Assembly (NCBI GenBank): GCA_017654735.1
Contig: JADPYG010000088.1
Span: 2,852,001-2,916,000 of the forward strand
DNA: 64,000 nt
Source of the DNA: Vishniacozyma victoriae
Taxonomy: Eukaryota > Basidiomycota > Tremellomycetes > Tremellales > Bulleribasidiaceae
Reading direction: 5' to 3'
Shown: positions 34,409-45,684 of the stretch, piece after piece
Layout of the letters: the number at the start of each line of letters is the position of its first letter
Numbering within the stretch: position 1 is the stretch's first letter
Translations under genes and position numbers: made by a program
Notes under the pieces: model-generated
Database searches by the model: none
What the model was told of the DNA's origin: nothing
The model's input: only the letters and a program-made list of their open reading frames with translations

Positions 34409-36637
34409 ATGACAGCCCGTCATGGTGTTCCGGCTCCTACGCCTGAAATCGAATTATCACCTTATCCATACCCTTCCGGCCCATCCTCTTCATCTCAACC
34501 ATTACTACGTCCAGACGGATACGGTCTAGGTCTTGACGAACGCAATACAAACACAGAAGAGATGATGGCTATTCGCAGACCTAGCAAGAGGAAATATTGG
34601 AGACCATTACTATTCATTTCAATACCTTTCGCCCTCGTCTTTCTTTATTCGGTCATACATCCCCATGTACCGGGTTTACCGGCTTTACCGAGGGTGAAAG
34701 TTCATTTATACCATGGAGAGATGGATAGTATAGGTCAAGATGGATGTTTATGTGGACAAACGGATGAAGGGAGGAGGTTATGTGAAGTGTATAGACCCGA
34801 GGGACTTGCTAAGAGTCAATTAGTGAAAGGGTCAGGTGCGAGGGTGAGGCGGATGATGCAAAAGGCAAGGGATGGAGAGAGGATCAAAGTGGGGATACTG
34901 GGTGGTAGTGGTATGTCCCAGGTGTCAATGTCAAATGAGACGATACTGACCTGCAGTATCCGCTTGTCATGGATTACACCCAAGTCCAGATTTTCCACAA
35001 GGTGATCCTGCTGGTCCGGGGTGTTATACGTCTTTGATAAGTTCATGGTTCCAATCGACGTTTCCAGGGGTAGGTCCAGCATAGAAAAAGGGTAGAACTC
35101 ATGCTGACGATAGGCAAACCATGAATTCATGAATGGCGCCATCGGTGGGATGGACTCTAGGTATGTCCCTTCTACCACCATTTTAGGTCAGGTGCTGACA
35201 TACCAGCTACTATGCGTTCTGTGGAGTGAGCTTCATGCTTTCAGGACTAGGATGGGCGAAGCTGATTTCAGACCCATCACATCGCCTTAGACACCGACTT
35301 GATCATACTCGAATTCGATGTCAACGATCAAGCGTACGTCCTCTTGACTGTCATGCAGGCTGACAATAAGGGACAACATCTACCAAGCCTTTTTCGACCA
35401 GCTACTAAGAGTCCTGTCCCGCTTCAAGAACCAACCGGCGATAATCATCCTGGGGGCTTGGTCACCCCAGGTAGCCCAGGATGTGGGGTATGCGGATCCT
35501 CAGATGGTTCATCTGCCTATTGCTCATTATTACGATATTCCCTATATCTCGTACGTCTTTCTGATTCCAGCAGGAACGAGACGGCGACGTCGCGCAGACA
35601 GTATGGGGCTGATGTCAGAATGAAGCGGATGGTGTTTGATCATTATTTGAGGTATCCTCAGTCTTTGGCTAAGGCTTTCTTTCAGCCTGATATGCTTCAT
35701 CCGAATGCCAGGGGTCATGTAAGCTGATAAAATCGTTCTTTAGTGGAGAAACTGAACCATAGCGCATACTGGCAGATCTACTCATCGCTTACCTCGAAGC
35801 GGAGTTATGCCATGTCACCAAATTTGGTTTACCAACGGTCCCACCCGTATCCGATACTCTAGCATCTATCGAGTCGCCAGATACTTTCGTCGATATACCC
35901 TTCCCTCTCGATACACTGCACCTGATAGATCCACTCACAGCTCCAGACAACTGGGAATCCACATTCGAGCTCGGTCCCCTAGCGGCCATCCGTGATGAAA
36001 ACCGTCATTTCGTTCTCCCCCAAACCCCATATTCGATATCGCCCGTATCAATCTTCACCCCCCTTCGAGACGTCGTCAGCCCAAAAGAACCAGATCCAAC
36101 AACAGGATCTTCGATCCTTGGTCTCCTCCAACCTGAAATGTTTTGCGCAGATGCGAATGACCGTGAACACCCCATGGCACCTTCATCAAGGGAAGGATGG
36201 GAACCCTTCGTTTGGAATGGTGAAAAACATTTCTGGGTTTCTGATACGATTGGAGCTAGGATTAAAGTTGATATTAAAGTCAAAGCTGGGCGGGTTGCTG
36301 TTTACTATTATCGTAGTCAACATTATAATTTGGGAAACGCAAAATGTTGGGTTGATGATAATGAAAATGGAGGGACGGAATTGGCTGGGTATTGGGATAA
36401 AGGGTATAATGTTGCTGTGTACGTCTTCTTCCACTACCAGGGGTATTGCTGATGAATAGCGTGGCTTATATTGACGAGAAAGTCACCTCGGGTGATCATT
36501 AGTGAGTACTGCTACGCGCATTGATAGTGGGAGATCGACTGACCCACAGCGTGACATGTGAAGTATCTTCAAATACATCACATCCTCATAATCCCGATGC
36601 ACACCACTTTAGAATAGTAGCCGTTATGGCCACATAG
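34409..36637 (+). CDS. Membrane-anchored SGNH-type hydrolase
   Basis: About 580 residues, type II topology: a 70-residue cytosolic tail with Pro/Ser, membrane helix LLFISIPFALVFLYSVI, then a lumenal domain. SGNH blocks: ILGGSVSACHG (Ser block), NGAIGGMDSSYYAFC (Gly block), DLIILEFDVNDQ (Asn block) and DMLHPNARGH (Asp/His block). A long C-terminal beta-rich extension follows the hydrolase core. SGNH enzymes are esterases, acyl- or acetyltransfer-related hydrolases. The topology suggests Golgi or cell-surface glycan deacylation, which is inference. At least eight introns are present; the 65-nt intron near 35552-35621 contains an early CAG that must be skipped to keep frame. Confidence 0.82.
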
Positions 36638-36843
36638 GTAGACGTCTCTCTTGCATGCATGCATAGAGCACATGTATGGATACTGTGCTATACAGCGCAG
36701 CATATCAATCACGTGACTAGTGCCAATCACTCCCCTACGTCATCCAATCTATCCAACCTAATCCAACCCTATTCTCAGCTGCTTATCTACATCTACATCT
36801 ACCATTTATATCACCTATCATTTCACGTAGACAAATAACAAGA

Positions 36844-37861
36844 ATGGAGGGCGTGAGTTAGCATAGGTGTGACATCTGAGGCTCATACTTATGTACAGCT
36901 TATCACAAACGCAAAGAACTTCCTCAATTCTGACGAGGGAAAGAAGCTCGGTAAGTGTTCGACTGCGGAAATGTCGTTCATTCACTAACTCAACAGCGCA
37001 GTCTGTACGTTCCAACAAGTCACCTCCATGACTAAACTAACATATAGGCCGGTTTCGGAGGTGACAACAACAACTCCGACAACCAAAACAACCAGAACAA
37101 TCAGGACAACACCAACAACAACCAAGGTGGATCAACCGACGCATTCGGAAACCAAGGTCAAGAAGGTCAATACGCCCAACAAGGTCAATATGGAGCCGTT
37201 ACAGGCCAAGGCTTCGGTGGTGGTCTAGCAAAGGGTGCCGATGGACAACAACTCCAAGGCCAGGGACAGGGACAGACCAACAACTCTGGTGTTTCAGGAC
37301 AACACGGTTCCGAGGGACAGTGGGGTGCTACACAGGGAAATGAAAGTGGTGGAGTCAACCCAGCTCAGCGAAGTAACTACGAAGGATGGTCTGGTGAGGA
37401 TTGTAAGTCAACGTCCTTCTATCTCGTCGCGCACTTGTAAAGAACATGCTGATGCCTAGCAACCACATCAGGTGATTACGGAGGAAACCCATTTTCCCGA
37501 GCAGCACAAATGGGAGCCGATGAACAGCGCAAGGAACCTGTTGCCGATGATTACGATCAGGGAGAAGGATACAAGACTGGAACCAGCACCCCTGGGTACA
37601 GGCATGATGATGGTACGTGTTCCGTCGGGTGCAATGACTGATGAAAGATGTCGATGCTCTAGCCGCAGAGAACCGAGCGAAGAACGCGTAAGCTCATTGG
37701 CGCCTATAGAAGAAGAGTTAATAGCTGACGGGACAGAGACTCTAGGAACTTCAACGTGAGCCTCATGCAGAGATGAGATGTACAGAGCTGACAGACAGTC
37801 CTACGGACAGCAGGCTGATGACTCTGGAGCAAAGGGAAACGACTACAATGAGCAGATTTAG
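36844..37861 (+). CDS. Q/N/G-rich prion-like small protein
   Basis: About 230 residues over eight exons. The first coding exon is 9 nt (36844-36852). The third is an 8-nt microexon at 36997-37004 that joins GKKLA and QSAGFGG in frame. A short helix (LITNAKNFLNSDEGKKL) precedes about 100 residues made mostly of Asn, Gln, Gly and Asp, resembling a prion-like or low-complexity domain. The second half has YEGWSGED and STTSGDYGGNPFSRAAQ, then acidic spacers. No catalytic motif. Fungal proteins of this composition are often stress-responsive; that is only an analogy. The promoter holds a CATG run near 36653. Confidence 0.72.
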
Positions 37862-38073
37862 GATGAACAACGATTGAAGTGCGTATGAAATAGTAGCTTT
37901 GTAGGAATCTGATAGCCTCGAATGCATGAGTGCTTGTTTCCCCTGTTGTGAATGAATGAGCGGGATTACTCCGCGGATGAATTAAGCGCATCAATAATCG
38001 TCGCATATCGACGTTGATCTTCGCAGTTATACCACTCATGTCTCGCTGAGACTCAACACCGATACACCCCAAG

Positions 38074-39600
38074 ATGTCGCTCCCGATACCAGGCTCGGGG
38101 GATTACATGCCTACCTTGATCCGGACATTACTAGAGAACCCGGCATTGGAAGAATGGCAATTTGATCCAGACGTATTCTCGCTCGTCTTCTTGAGTCACA
38201 TAGTCAGGAGGGGAGGAATTATACTCGATATACCTACTTCCTCGAGGTCAGCTACGATGGTTGTAGTAGATGGATTTCATGGAGTACAGCTCCCCAGCCA
38301 AATCTAACGCAAAGGCTGACGTCTAGATATGCGAATCGATATTCGGGTTAGATACACGACATCTCCACCTCGACCCAGCTATGTCGCCCTCGAAGATGCA
38401 GGGGTACATTCAGAACACGGAACGTGCCAGGACCAAGAGTTCGAGAAGGATGCGCCCTCTGACCAATGTGTACACAACTCCACAATCGGATATATCAACT
38501 CCTCGACCTGGAAATACTATCTTCTCAACCCCCGAATCGGGCGTTTCGACGCGTTATCATTCTGCTGAATCGCTCATCACTGGAAATCCCCCCGCTTATA
38601 TGACTCCGGGTACTATCGACTCCATAGAAAAGCCGATTGCGCCCAAGGTGGATGGTCAAGAGGAGAAGGAGGGATCTTGGCCGGATGTTCTGGTTGTGAC
38701 TGGATTGGAGGATTGTGAATCACCATTACAGATGAAATTGATTGATCTTGTCAAGTTGTCGAAGGAGGAGAGAGGAGAGGAGATACTGGTCATTTGGGTC
38801 AGGGATGAGGGGAAATCGGACATTATTCCTGCCTGGCTGGTATGTACTCTAACTTTTAACAGAGTGTCAGCTAACTAGTAGGCCGATAATTTCATATTGT
38901 CCGATACTATTTTGATGGAAGATCTTGATCCGGCACCAGACCTTTCACGTCAGGTCTTGATCTCTCCCGACGTATGCTAGTTTGCGCTCAGAATAGTACG
39001 AAGCTGATCTGGTAGTATATCAAAGGCTTGACCGCTCTTCTCCCTTATACCCACATACACGCACCTATTACTCAACATCTCAACAATCTCATCTCAGCAG
39101 CAGCTACCCACCCAAACCTCCATTCAAGCATGACGGCCCGATTCTTCACTACTCTCCCTTTACTAATCAAAGCCCATCGACTCCTCTCGTCACCATACAC
39201 CTTACCTACCGACTGGCGCGAGAACTTGGCTCGATCGGTCCTACCGGGCGGCGGGAAGAACCAAAGATTCGGTCTAGGTGGTGGGCAAGGGGGAGTGAAT
39301 GACTGGCCTAGAAAAGCGGGTGAGGAACCGAACGTTCAAGATCTAGGGGATGGGGCGGTGGAATGGTATGTCGGCCCGGCTAATGTGAGGGGTGTTTGGC
39401 CTGGTGCGGTTGGGCATCGACTCAGATGGAGGAGCAGTGGGGAGAGTGTGATGTGGGTCATGAAGAGTAGTGCTGCGGGACTTCTCACGGGAATGAGGGA
39501 GGAGGAGAAGGACGGGGACGAGATCAAGCGGAGTAAGAGGGGGGCCAAGAGGCGGAAAGATGTCAAGAGGATAGTGGATGAGATGTTGGAGATGGTCTAG
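38074..39600 (+). CDS. Orphan protein with possible Mg-chelatase/MoxR lid-like C-terminus
   Basis: About 460 residues; introns at about 38289-38327, 38839-38880 and 38970-39017. The N-terminus has a compact domain (WQFDPDVFSLVFLSHIVRRG). A Ser/Thr/Pro-rich linker follows, then a beta/alpha segment with WPDVLVVTGLEDCES and EEILVIWVRDEG. The segment LLPYTHIHAPITQHLNNLI, then ARFFTTLPLLIKAHRLL, recalls the helical lid seen after AAA cores in MoxR/magnesium-chelatase-like fungal proteins. No Walker A or B is visible, so it would be a degenerate member if related. It ends in a Lys/Arg-rich tail suited to nuclear or nucleolar location. Confidence 0.5.
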
Positions 39601-39719
39601 CCAAGCATTTAAATGATCTTGTTGTAATGTCATCACGTATCGTAGTTGTATTTCGCCATCTAGTTTCTATATCTACCTATGTAAAACCCAAATACGCGAA
39701 GTCTATAGCCTAAGTAACC

Positions 39720-40720
39720 CTAAACGAGCCATCCGCGATGTACGACCCTTTGATCCCTCTCCTCCGCCACAGCACCCATCTCTTGGGTACTAGCATCCTT
39801 GGGCCCAGCAGCGTCCGGCCACTGCACCACGAAAACATCTACGAAACCCTTCAGTAATTTACCCGATAATGAAAGTGAGTTCGTCCTAGCGAATGATTCG
39901 ACGTAAATGAATTGTGTATATGGTAAACCGATGAACTATCATGAGCACCGACATTCACAAGAACGGCAAGTGAGCGCATACTCGCCTGATCCATGATACT
40001 GCTACCAGGATTACCGCTGTTCCTGGCCCGTTCAGGATGAGGACATCTACCCATGGTTTCATTGGTTTGTGATACAGGGGTACCAATAATGTATGCCATG
40101 TTGTCATTATGAGGGTCTTTGTCGCTGAAAATAATGTTGATATGCGACCTTCCCCTACCCTCCGTGCTCTTGGCAATGCTAGTAGCTTGTGGTCCTATTG
40201 TCAGATACGAGAAGTAGTCTTACGAGAAAGCGACATACCGAGGGGCTAGACGAAGACTCGAGCTCTGATATTATCCGTAATGACATCTCATCTCCATGAC
40301 AGTAGACATATGTCCGTGGGGTGTATCGCTGAAGATCAAGTGAAGATACAAGAGCTTTCATCTCTGCCGTATGACCTCCTATCTCATCAGCTTCCCCACT
40401 ACAGCCACCAAATGCGACTGACCAGAACCCATGAATACACCTAAAGAGCACTTATCACTTGAATTCCTTATCAAAGTATTGCGCGGACGATTTCCAAGGA
40501 CGATATACAGTCGAATGAAAGCCACAGCAAACAAGATATATAACCCATATTGTAATGTCGAGTTGCCTACGTTCTGGATTGTCGTTATAGTTCTTGCGAA
40601 GAGCAAGCCTCCTGTGAAGATACAGATATTCTGCTTCCAGGAGAATTTGGCTTGACGGACCAAGATGACAAATGCTGACCAATATACGATGTCTCCAGAA
40701 TAAGTTGATAGGATACCCAT
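39720..40720 (-). CDS. ALG14: Alg14, UDP-GlcNAc transferase membrane subunit
   Basis: About 240-250 residues after splicing. An N-terminal membrane segment (GLYILFAVAFIRLYIVLG) anchors the protein. A 45-nt intron joins VFMGSG to GHTAEM, restoring the diagnostic glycine loop. ALVSSLDLQRY.PRTYV, GPQATSIAKS, PWVDVLILNGPGTAV and IYVESFARTNSLSLSGKLL follow, all close to the Alg14 pattern. It ends GFVDVFVVQWPDA plus a short tail. Alg14 recruits Alg13 to the ER face to add the second GlcNAc to dolichol-PP-GlcNAc. Convergent with the preceding orphan gene, about 120 bp between stops. Confidence 0.93.
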
Positions 40721-40954
40721 TGTGTAGGGTTGCAGGTTTATGACAGTTAATTGTCTTGCAAGAATAGCAACAGAAGATTACCCCACATTTTACCCCAGAT
40801 CCATCTTCTATGATGACGATTAGATGGGATAACTTGTTTGTCTACCTTTCATCTCGTCACCTAGCTGTAAAGAATCCGATAAGACAGACAGGTGCCTAAA
40901 GAAGTCGTTTGGGCGATTAGGTCCGACTTTGAGTATTTCAGAACAACATTTGGG

Positions 40955-42297
40955 ATGGCGGTTGTAGTTCGATCCAAGACCGACTTGGTATATCTGCCGG
41001 ATCATGGTTTCGTCGGCGAGGAGGGAGGTACGCGTCACCTCTTTCTCACCATATCAGTCAAGCTTACTTGTCTAGCTCTAAGAATACTGAATCACCTTCA
41101 GTTCAACACGGCCAGACTGGACGTCTCACACAACCTCCTAGGTACAGGAGGAGTAATGACACTCGTGAAGGGCTTGGCGCATGTCCGACAACGATACTCG
41201 TCTGATACTTCGCGTATATGGACATTGAGCGAGATCAACCTGGCTTTCAATGCACTCGGGGATGAAGGTCTCGAAAGTGTTCTAGGGTGGGCGAAAAAGG
41301 ATCTGGGATGTAGGAAATTATTGCTACAAGGAAATGATATCAAGGTGAGCTTGACTGTCACTCGCATATGCCCATCGGCTGACGAATGAAGCTCGAGGTC
41401 AAATCTCACTTAGATGGAATTTTGAATAATCTATCCTCATCCAGATTATCCACCTTGTCATTGACGAATAACCCCATCGAAGTGGACGGATTAGCAAGTT
41501 TCCTAGGGAGACTTGAAGCCAACGAATTGACTGAATTGCATCTCTCGACTTGCAAATTACCACCAAAAGCGGCGGAATGTATTGCAAAGTTCATTGGGGG
41601 ACCACAAAGTCGCAATTTGGTATATCTCGAATTGAACGGTAATCACCTAGGAGCCGAGGGTGTTCGAACAATAGTCGATGCCATCGACCAGTCAAACTAT
41701 GGGCTCATCCAGGTCGGCCTGCTTGCGAACGAAGAATATCCCAGATCGACCGGTGAGGATGAGGAAACTCGAGTGCAACCACGCGAAGACTACGATCCAG
41801 TACAAGAAGCCAAACAACTCCATCACCTCGTTCATGAACGATTACCAGAATTGATGTTTCGTAATCAATTCCAAACGCGTCGTATACGTCGTGCGGCACT
41901 TCGAACACTGGTTCCAGCGCGTATACTCCTCAACGCCCAACCTCTATCAGACGAAGATACTGCAAAGCATGTAATGGCAGAAGTAGCCGCTGTCTCTCCT
42001 GATTCTACCACGCCGACGCCCCGCACATTCAGAATACTGGACTTGCCGCCTGAAATCTTACATCTCGTCATACGGCACTGCTCGCAGGATCCATACGCGT
42101 TGTCGGAACGTCAGTTTGTGCAATTGAGGACGCATGCGGAAGGCCGAGAGAGCTTGAATAAGATAGTGAAGAGGAGAAAAGAGAGGATTGTTGGGATATT
42201 CTCTGATGAGGAAGAGAAGGAGAAGGAGCGAGAGATGAAAGATGACTGGCTCCGGAGTGGGAGATGGGACAAGTGGGAGCAGAACACGACAAATTGA
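40955..42297 (+). CDS. Leucine-rich repeat (RNI-like) protein with a C-terminal F-box-like motif
   Basis: Six or seven ribonuclease-inhibitor-type LRRs are visible: LDVSHNLLGTGG, INLAFNALGDEG, LLLQGNDIK, LSLTNNPIEVDG, LHLSTCKLPPKA, LELNGNHLGAEG and a weaker one. A charged spacer and the helical LHHLVHERLPELMFRNQFQT follow. RILDLPPEILHLVIRHCSQD then looks like an F-box core, and the tail is basic/acidic. Introns include 41345-41389. The start is uncertain: the frame is open upstream to about 40892 and then meets a stop, so a first exon may lie between 40800 and 40890. The role could be SCF-linked or signalling; unknown. Confidence 0.65.
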
Positions 42298-42586
42298 ACG
42301 CAAAGCCGTCGGTGTCGATCATCTGTATCTTAGCTTTCAAATCATGTAGCTCTACTGTACTCGCTCCAGGACCTCTCTACCTACACAATTCACTATGCAT
42401 AAGGGGAACATGAGCAGGTCAGCATAACGAGCATACATTTCCGGCTAAACCTGATAAACCTTTAAATAGATCGTCATGGTCAGTCATCAACAATTCAAGT
42501 AACCGTATACTATAACCTAGACCTATACAATAGATCGACAACTTCAGGCAGTGCGAGATACCTACTAGCAACGTACTCAGTGGTCA

Positions 42587-45480
42587 ATGGAGGCCATTAG
42601 AGTGGGGCTGGGAAGCTCGGTATGGCGTACGGGCTTAGGATCATGCTTAAATGGAGGCAGCGTACAAGCCATCGGTTGTCGGCATTTGACAACTCGGATT
42701 TCGGCTGTATCGACAACAAGTCCTTCCAGGCGTTATGAACCCACCGGAATCCTCTCGCTATCACTGTTCAATCCGGGTGCTCGAAGCTCGTCACGGATAT
42801 CCCCACTCATATCGACACGCCGGCACAATTCATCGAATATCCCATCCAAATCGACCGACAAGTTCACTGCGACCACGACCACTTCCTCATCGCAAGAACT
42901 GGAGAAGACATCACCGGCACCCTCAAAATCTATATTATCACGTCTATCGAATCTAATATCGCTTAAAGGAGCTCAGACGACGGGAGAAACAGGCTACTCG
43001 AGCGTTGCCAAATTAGTAGAACTCGCTAAGCCGGAGAAGAAACAGCTAGCTATGGCTGTTGGACTTGTACGTCTATTCGAATGATTGAGACTAATGATTA
43101 GCTGGTGGTTTCGAGTGGAGTGTCTATGCTTGTACCATTGACTATTGGAAAACTTATTGATTTCTTCTCCACCGGAGCTGTACGTCCCTTCCTCCCATAA
43201 TGACCGAGTTGACGATGAAGGAAGTCTTCTTTGGCTTGTCGTTCCCTGTTGCTGCGACTGCTTTGGCACTTACTTTCTGTCTTGGAGCTGTTTGTAATGC
43301 TGGTATGCTTGATCGCACTGATGACATGCCAAAGCTGACGGATAGGACGGGCGATCATTATGAAATTGAGTGGACTACGTATTATCGCTAGAATACGGTC
43401 AGTATATCTTCTATGAGTGGTATGGGAAGCTAACTGTCAGGAATCAAGCATATCTATCATCATTGAGGCAAGAGCCGGAATTCGCAGATCGTTCAGCTGG
43501 GGATATCGTCTCGAGACTAAGTGTCGATACTGGCATTCTCGGGGAGTCTGTGACTAGCAATCTATCGGATGGACTCCGGTAAGCTCCCCATCCTTGATCT
43601 TTCCGGGCAAGCTGATTCGTAGGGCGTTGATATCTGCATCTGTTGGAAGTGAGTCATGAATCCAACTCTCGCTGATCGACAGTAACGGCCATGTTCCTAA
43701 TTTCATCGAAGTTGACATTGGTCATGCTTTGCGTTGTACCCCCAGTCTCGATTGGAGCTGTGAGTTGATTACCTTTCACATGTGAGTGCAGCTGACAACC
43801 AGGTCTTCTACGGTAGATATTTACGGAAATTATCGAATCTCACCCAAGAAGCCGTGGGAGAAATGTCAAAGGTCAGCTCTTCAGCTGCTGACACCCGAGA
43901 CCAAGCTGATTTTCAGACGGCCGAGGAGAAGTTGAATGCATTCAAGACTGTCACAGCGTACAACTCTCAACCTATGGAAGGCAATATCTTCTCCAAACGA
44001 GTGGATGGCGTCTTCCAATTAGCAAAGAAAGAAGCATATATGACTGGAATCTTTTGGGGGGCTAGTGGTTTAACTGGAAATCTGGCTATGCTTTGTTTGC
44101 TTGGATACGGTACGTCCCCACAGATCATTTGGGCGATTACTGAGATCTAGGTGGAACTCTTGTTTCTCGGCATGAGATTTCGGTGGGAGATCTGACGAGT
44201 TTGTTGATGTACTCTGCGTGAGTTTGATCGACGTAGAGTTTATGTGGTACTGACTATCTAGATACGTTGGCGGGTCTGTCTCTGGTTTGACTGGGTTCTT
44301 TACCGGTCTTATGAAAGGTAAGTCTACCCATCTCGTAAAAGACCAAGTGCTAATCAACAGGTGTCGGAGCAGGAGGCCGTGTATTCTGGCTATTAGATCG
44401 ATCATCAGCCATCCCCCTCGGCGTGGGCGAGGTATTACCAGCCTCCCGGAACGGTGTCATCAAATTTAACAATGTCCGATTCACATACCCCAGTCGGCCC
44501 GAAGTGGAGGTCTTGAAGGGAATCGACCTAGTTATCCAGCCAGGGACCAGTATGGCGCTTGTGTAAGCTTATTTGTTCTTGTTACAGGCCTAGCTGATTT
44601 GTAGGGGGTCAAGTGGAAGTGGAAAGAGCTCCATTCAAGCTTTGCTTACTCGGTTCTATGATCCTAATTCGGGAACAGTCACTTTTGATGGAACAGGTCA
44701 GTCTGCTTTATGTATGGAAAGATCTTGAGCTAACCAAGAAGACATCCGAGAATTTACACCTGAATCATGGAGAAATCGTATAGGAGTAGTATTCCAAGAT
44801 CCAATCCTATTCGCGGGCACTGTACACGATAACATTGCATACGGTTCACCTGACGCTACGCGGAGTCAAGTTGAAGAAGCCGCTCGTCAGGCCAATTGTG
44901 ATTTCATCTGGGATCTACCCCAGGGATTCGATACCATGAGTAAGTACCATTCTGGTAAGATCGATAGGGCTGATGAGTAGTTGGAAGAGCAAGTCTTAGT
45001 GGAGGTCAGAGACAACGTATTTCCATTGCTAGGGCGCTTGTCAAGAGACCTAGTATTTTACTATTGGATGAAGCTACTTCGGCATTAGATTCCACGTCAG
45101 AGAACGCTGTAAGCTCGCCCATATCCCGTGAATAGTGCTAAAGCTGACGACTAGGTCAATCGTGCGATCGATTCGATTATCCACGAACAGCACATCACGG
45201 TCATCCTCGCCGCTCATAGGTTATCATCAATAGCAAGAGCCGAACGAGTTGTCGTAATTGAGGACGGAAAAGTATCGGAAGAAGGGCGATATGACGTTTT
45301 GGTAAGGCTTCCGTTCTGGCTACATTTCAGTTCCAGGCTGATGACCAGTCACGTAGAGAAGGAAGTAGATTCCGGACATTAATGGCTGCTCAACTACTGG
45401 TGGAGAAATCGTCTGAACCAGATCGTAGGGAGGAGAAGCAGGTCGAGTCGCAGCATCAATCAGAAACAATACCCGCATAG
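42587..45480 (+). CDS. MDL1: Mitochondrial half ABC transporter, Mdl1/ABCB10 type
   Basis: About 720 residues over some fifteen exons. A long Arg/Ser-rich presequence (about 130 residues, containing SRRYEPTG and STRRHNS) targets mitochondria. Six membrane helices follow, with the motif [19 protein letters not shown] formed across an exon junction. FAVRTV-like helices appear as [15 protein letters not shown]. The nucleotide-binding domain has the A-loop [11 protein letters not shown], Walker [11 protein letters not shown]-loop [11 protein letters not shown], signature LSGGQRQR, Walker [13 protein letters not shown] and H-loop AAHRLSS, so it looks catalytically intact. Yeast Mdl1 exports peptides from the matrix; ABCB10 acts in haem/redox biology. 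Homodimer expected. Confidence 0.92.
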
Positions 45481-45684
45481 AATGTATACAACTCAGCATA
45501 GGCGAGGCCGCTGTTCATCATATTGATCGATGCTCTCTGTCTGCCGATGTGTTGCTCATTGACAGAAGAAGACACGTTTACCGGTCTTCAGCCCGGACTG
45601 CAATAGCACAAGCAACTGAGTGCATGTTTAGGCCCGACAAGGACATTTTAGTTTTCTATCTACTCCTATCTAATCAACCCAAAT
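45481..45684. other. Short convergent gap between MDL1 and the FKBP gene
   Basis: 204 bp between two stop codons; contains only 3' UTR and terminator sequence of both genes. Confidence 0.5.
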
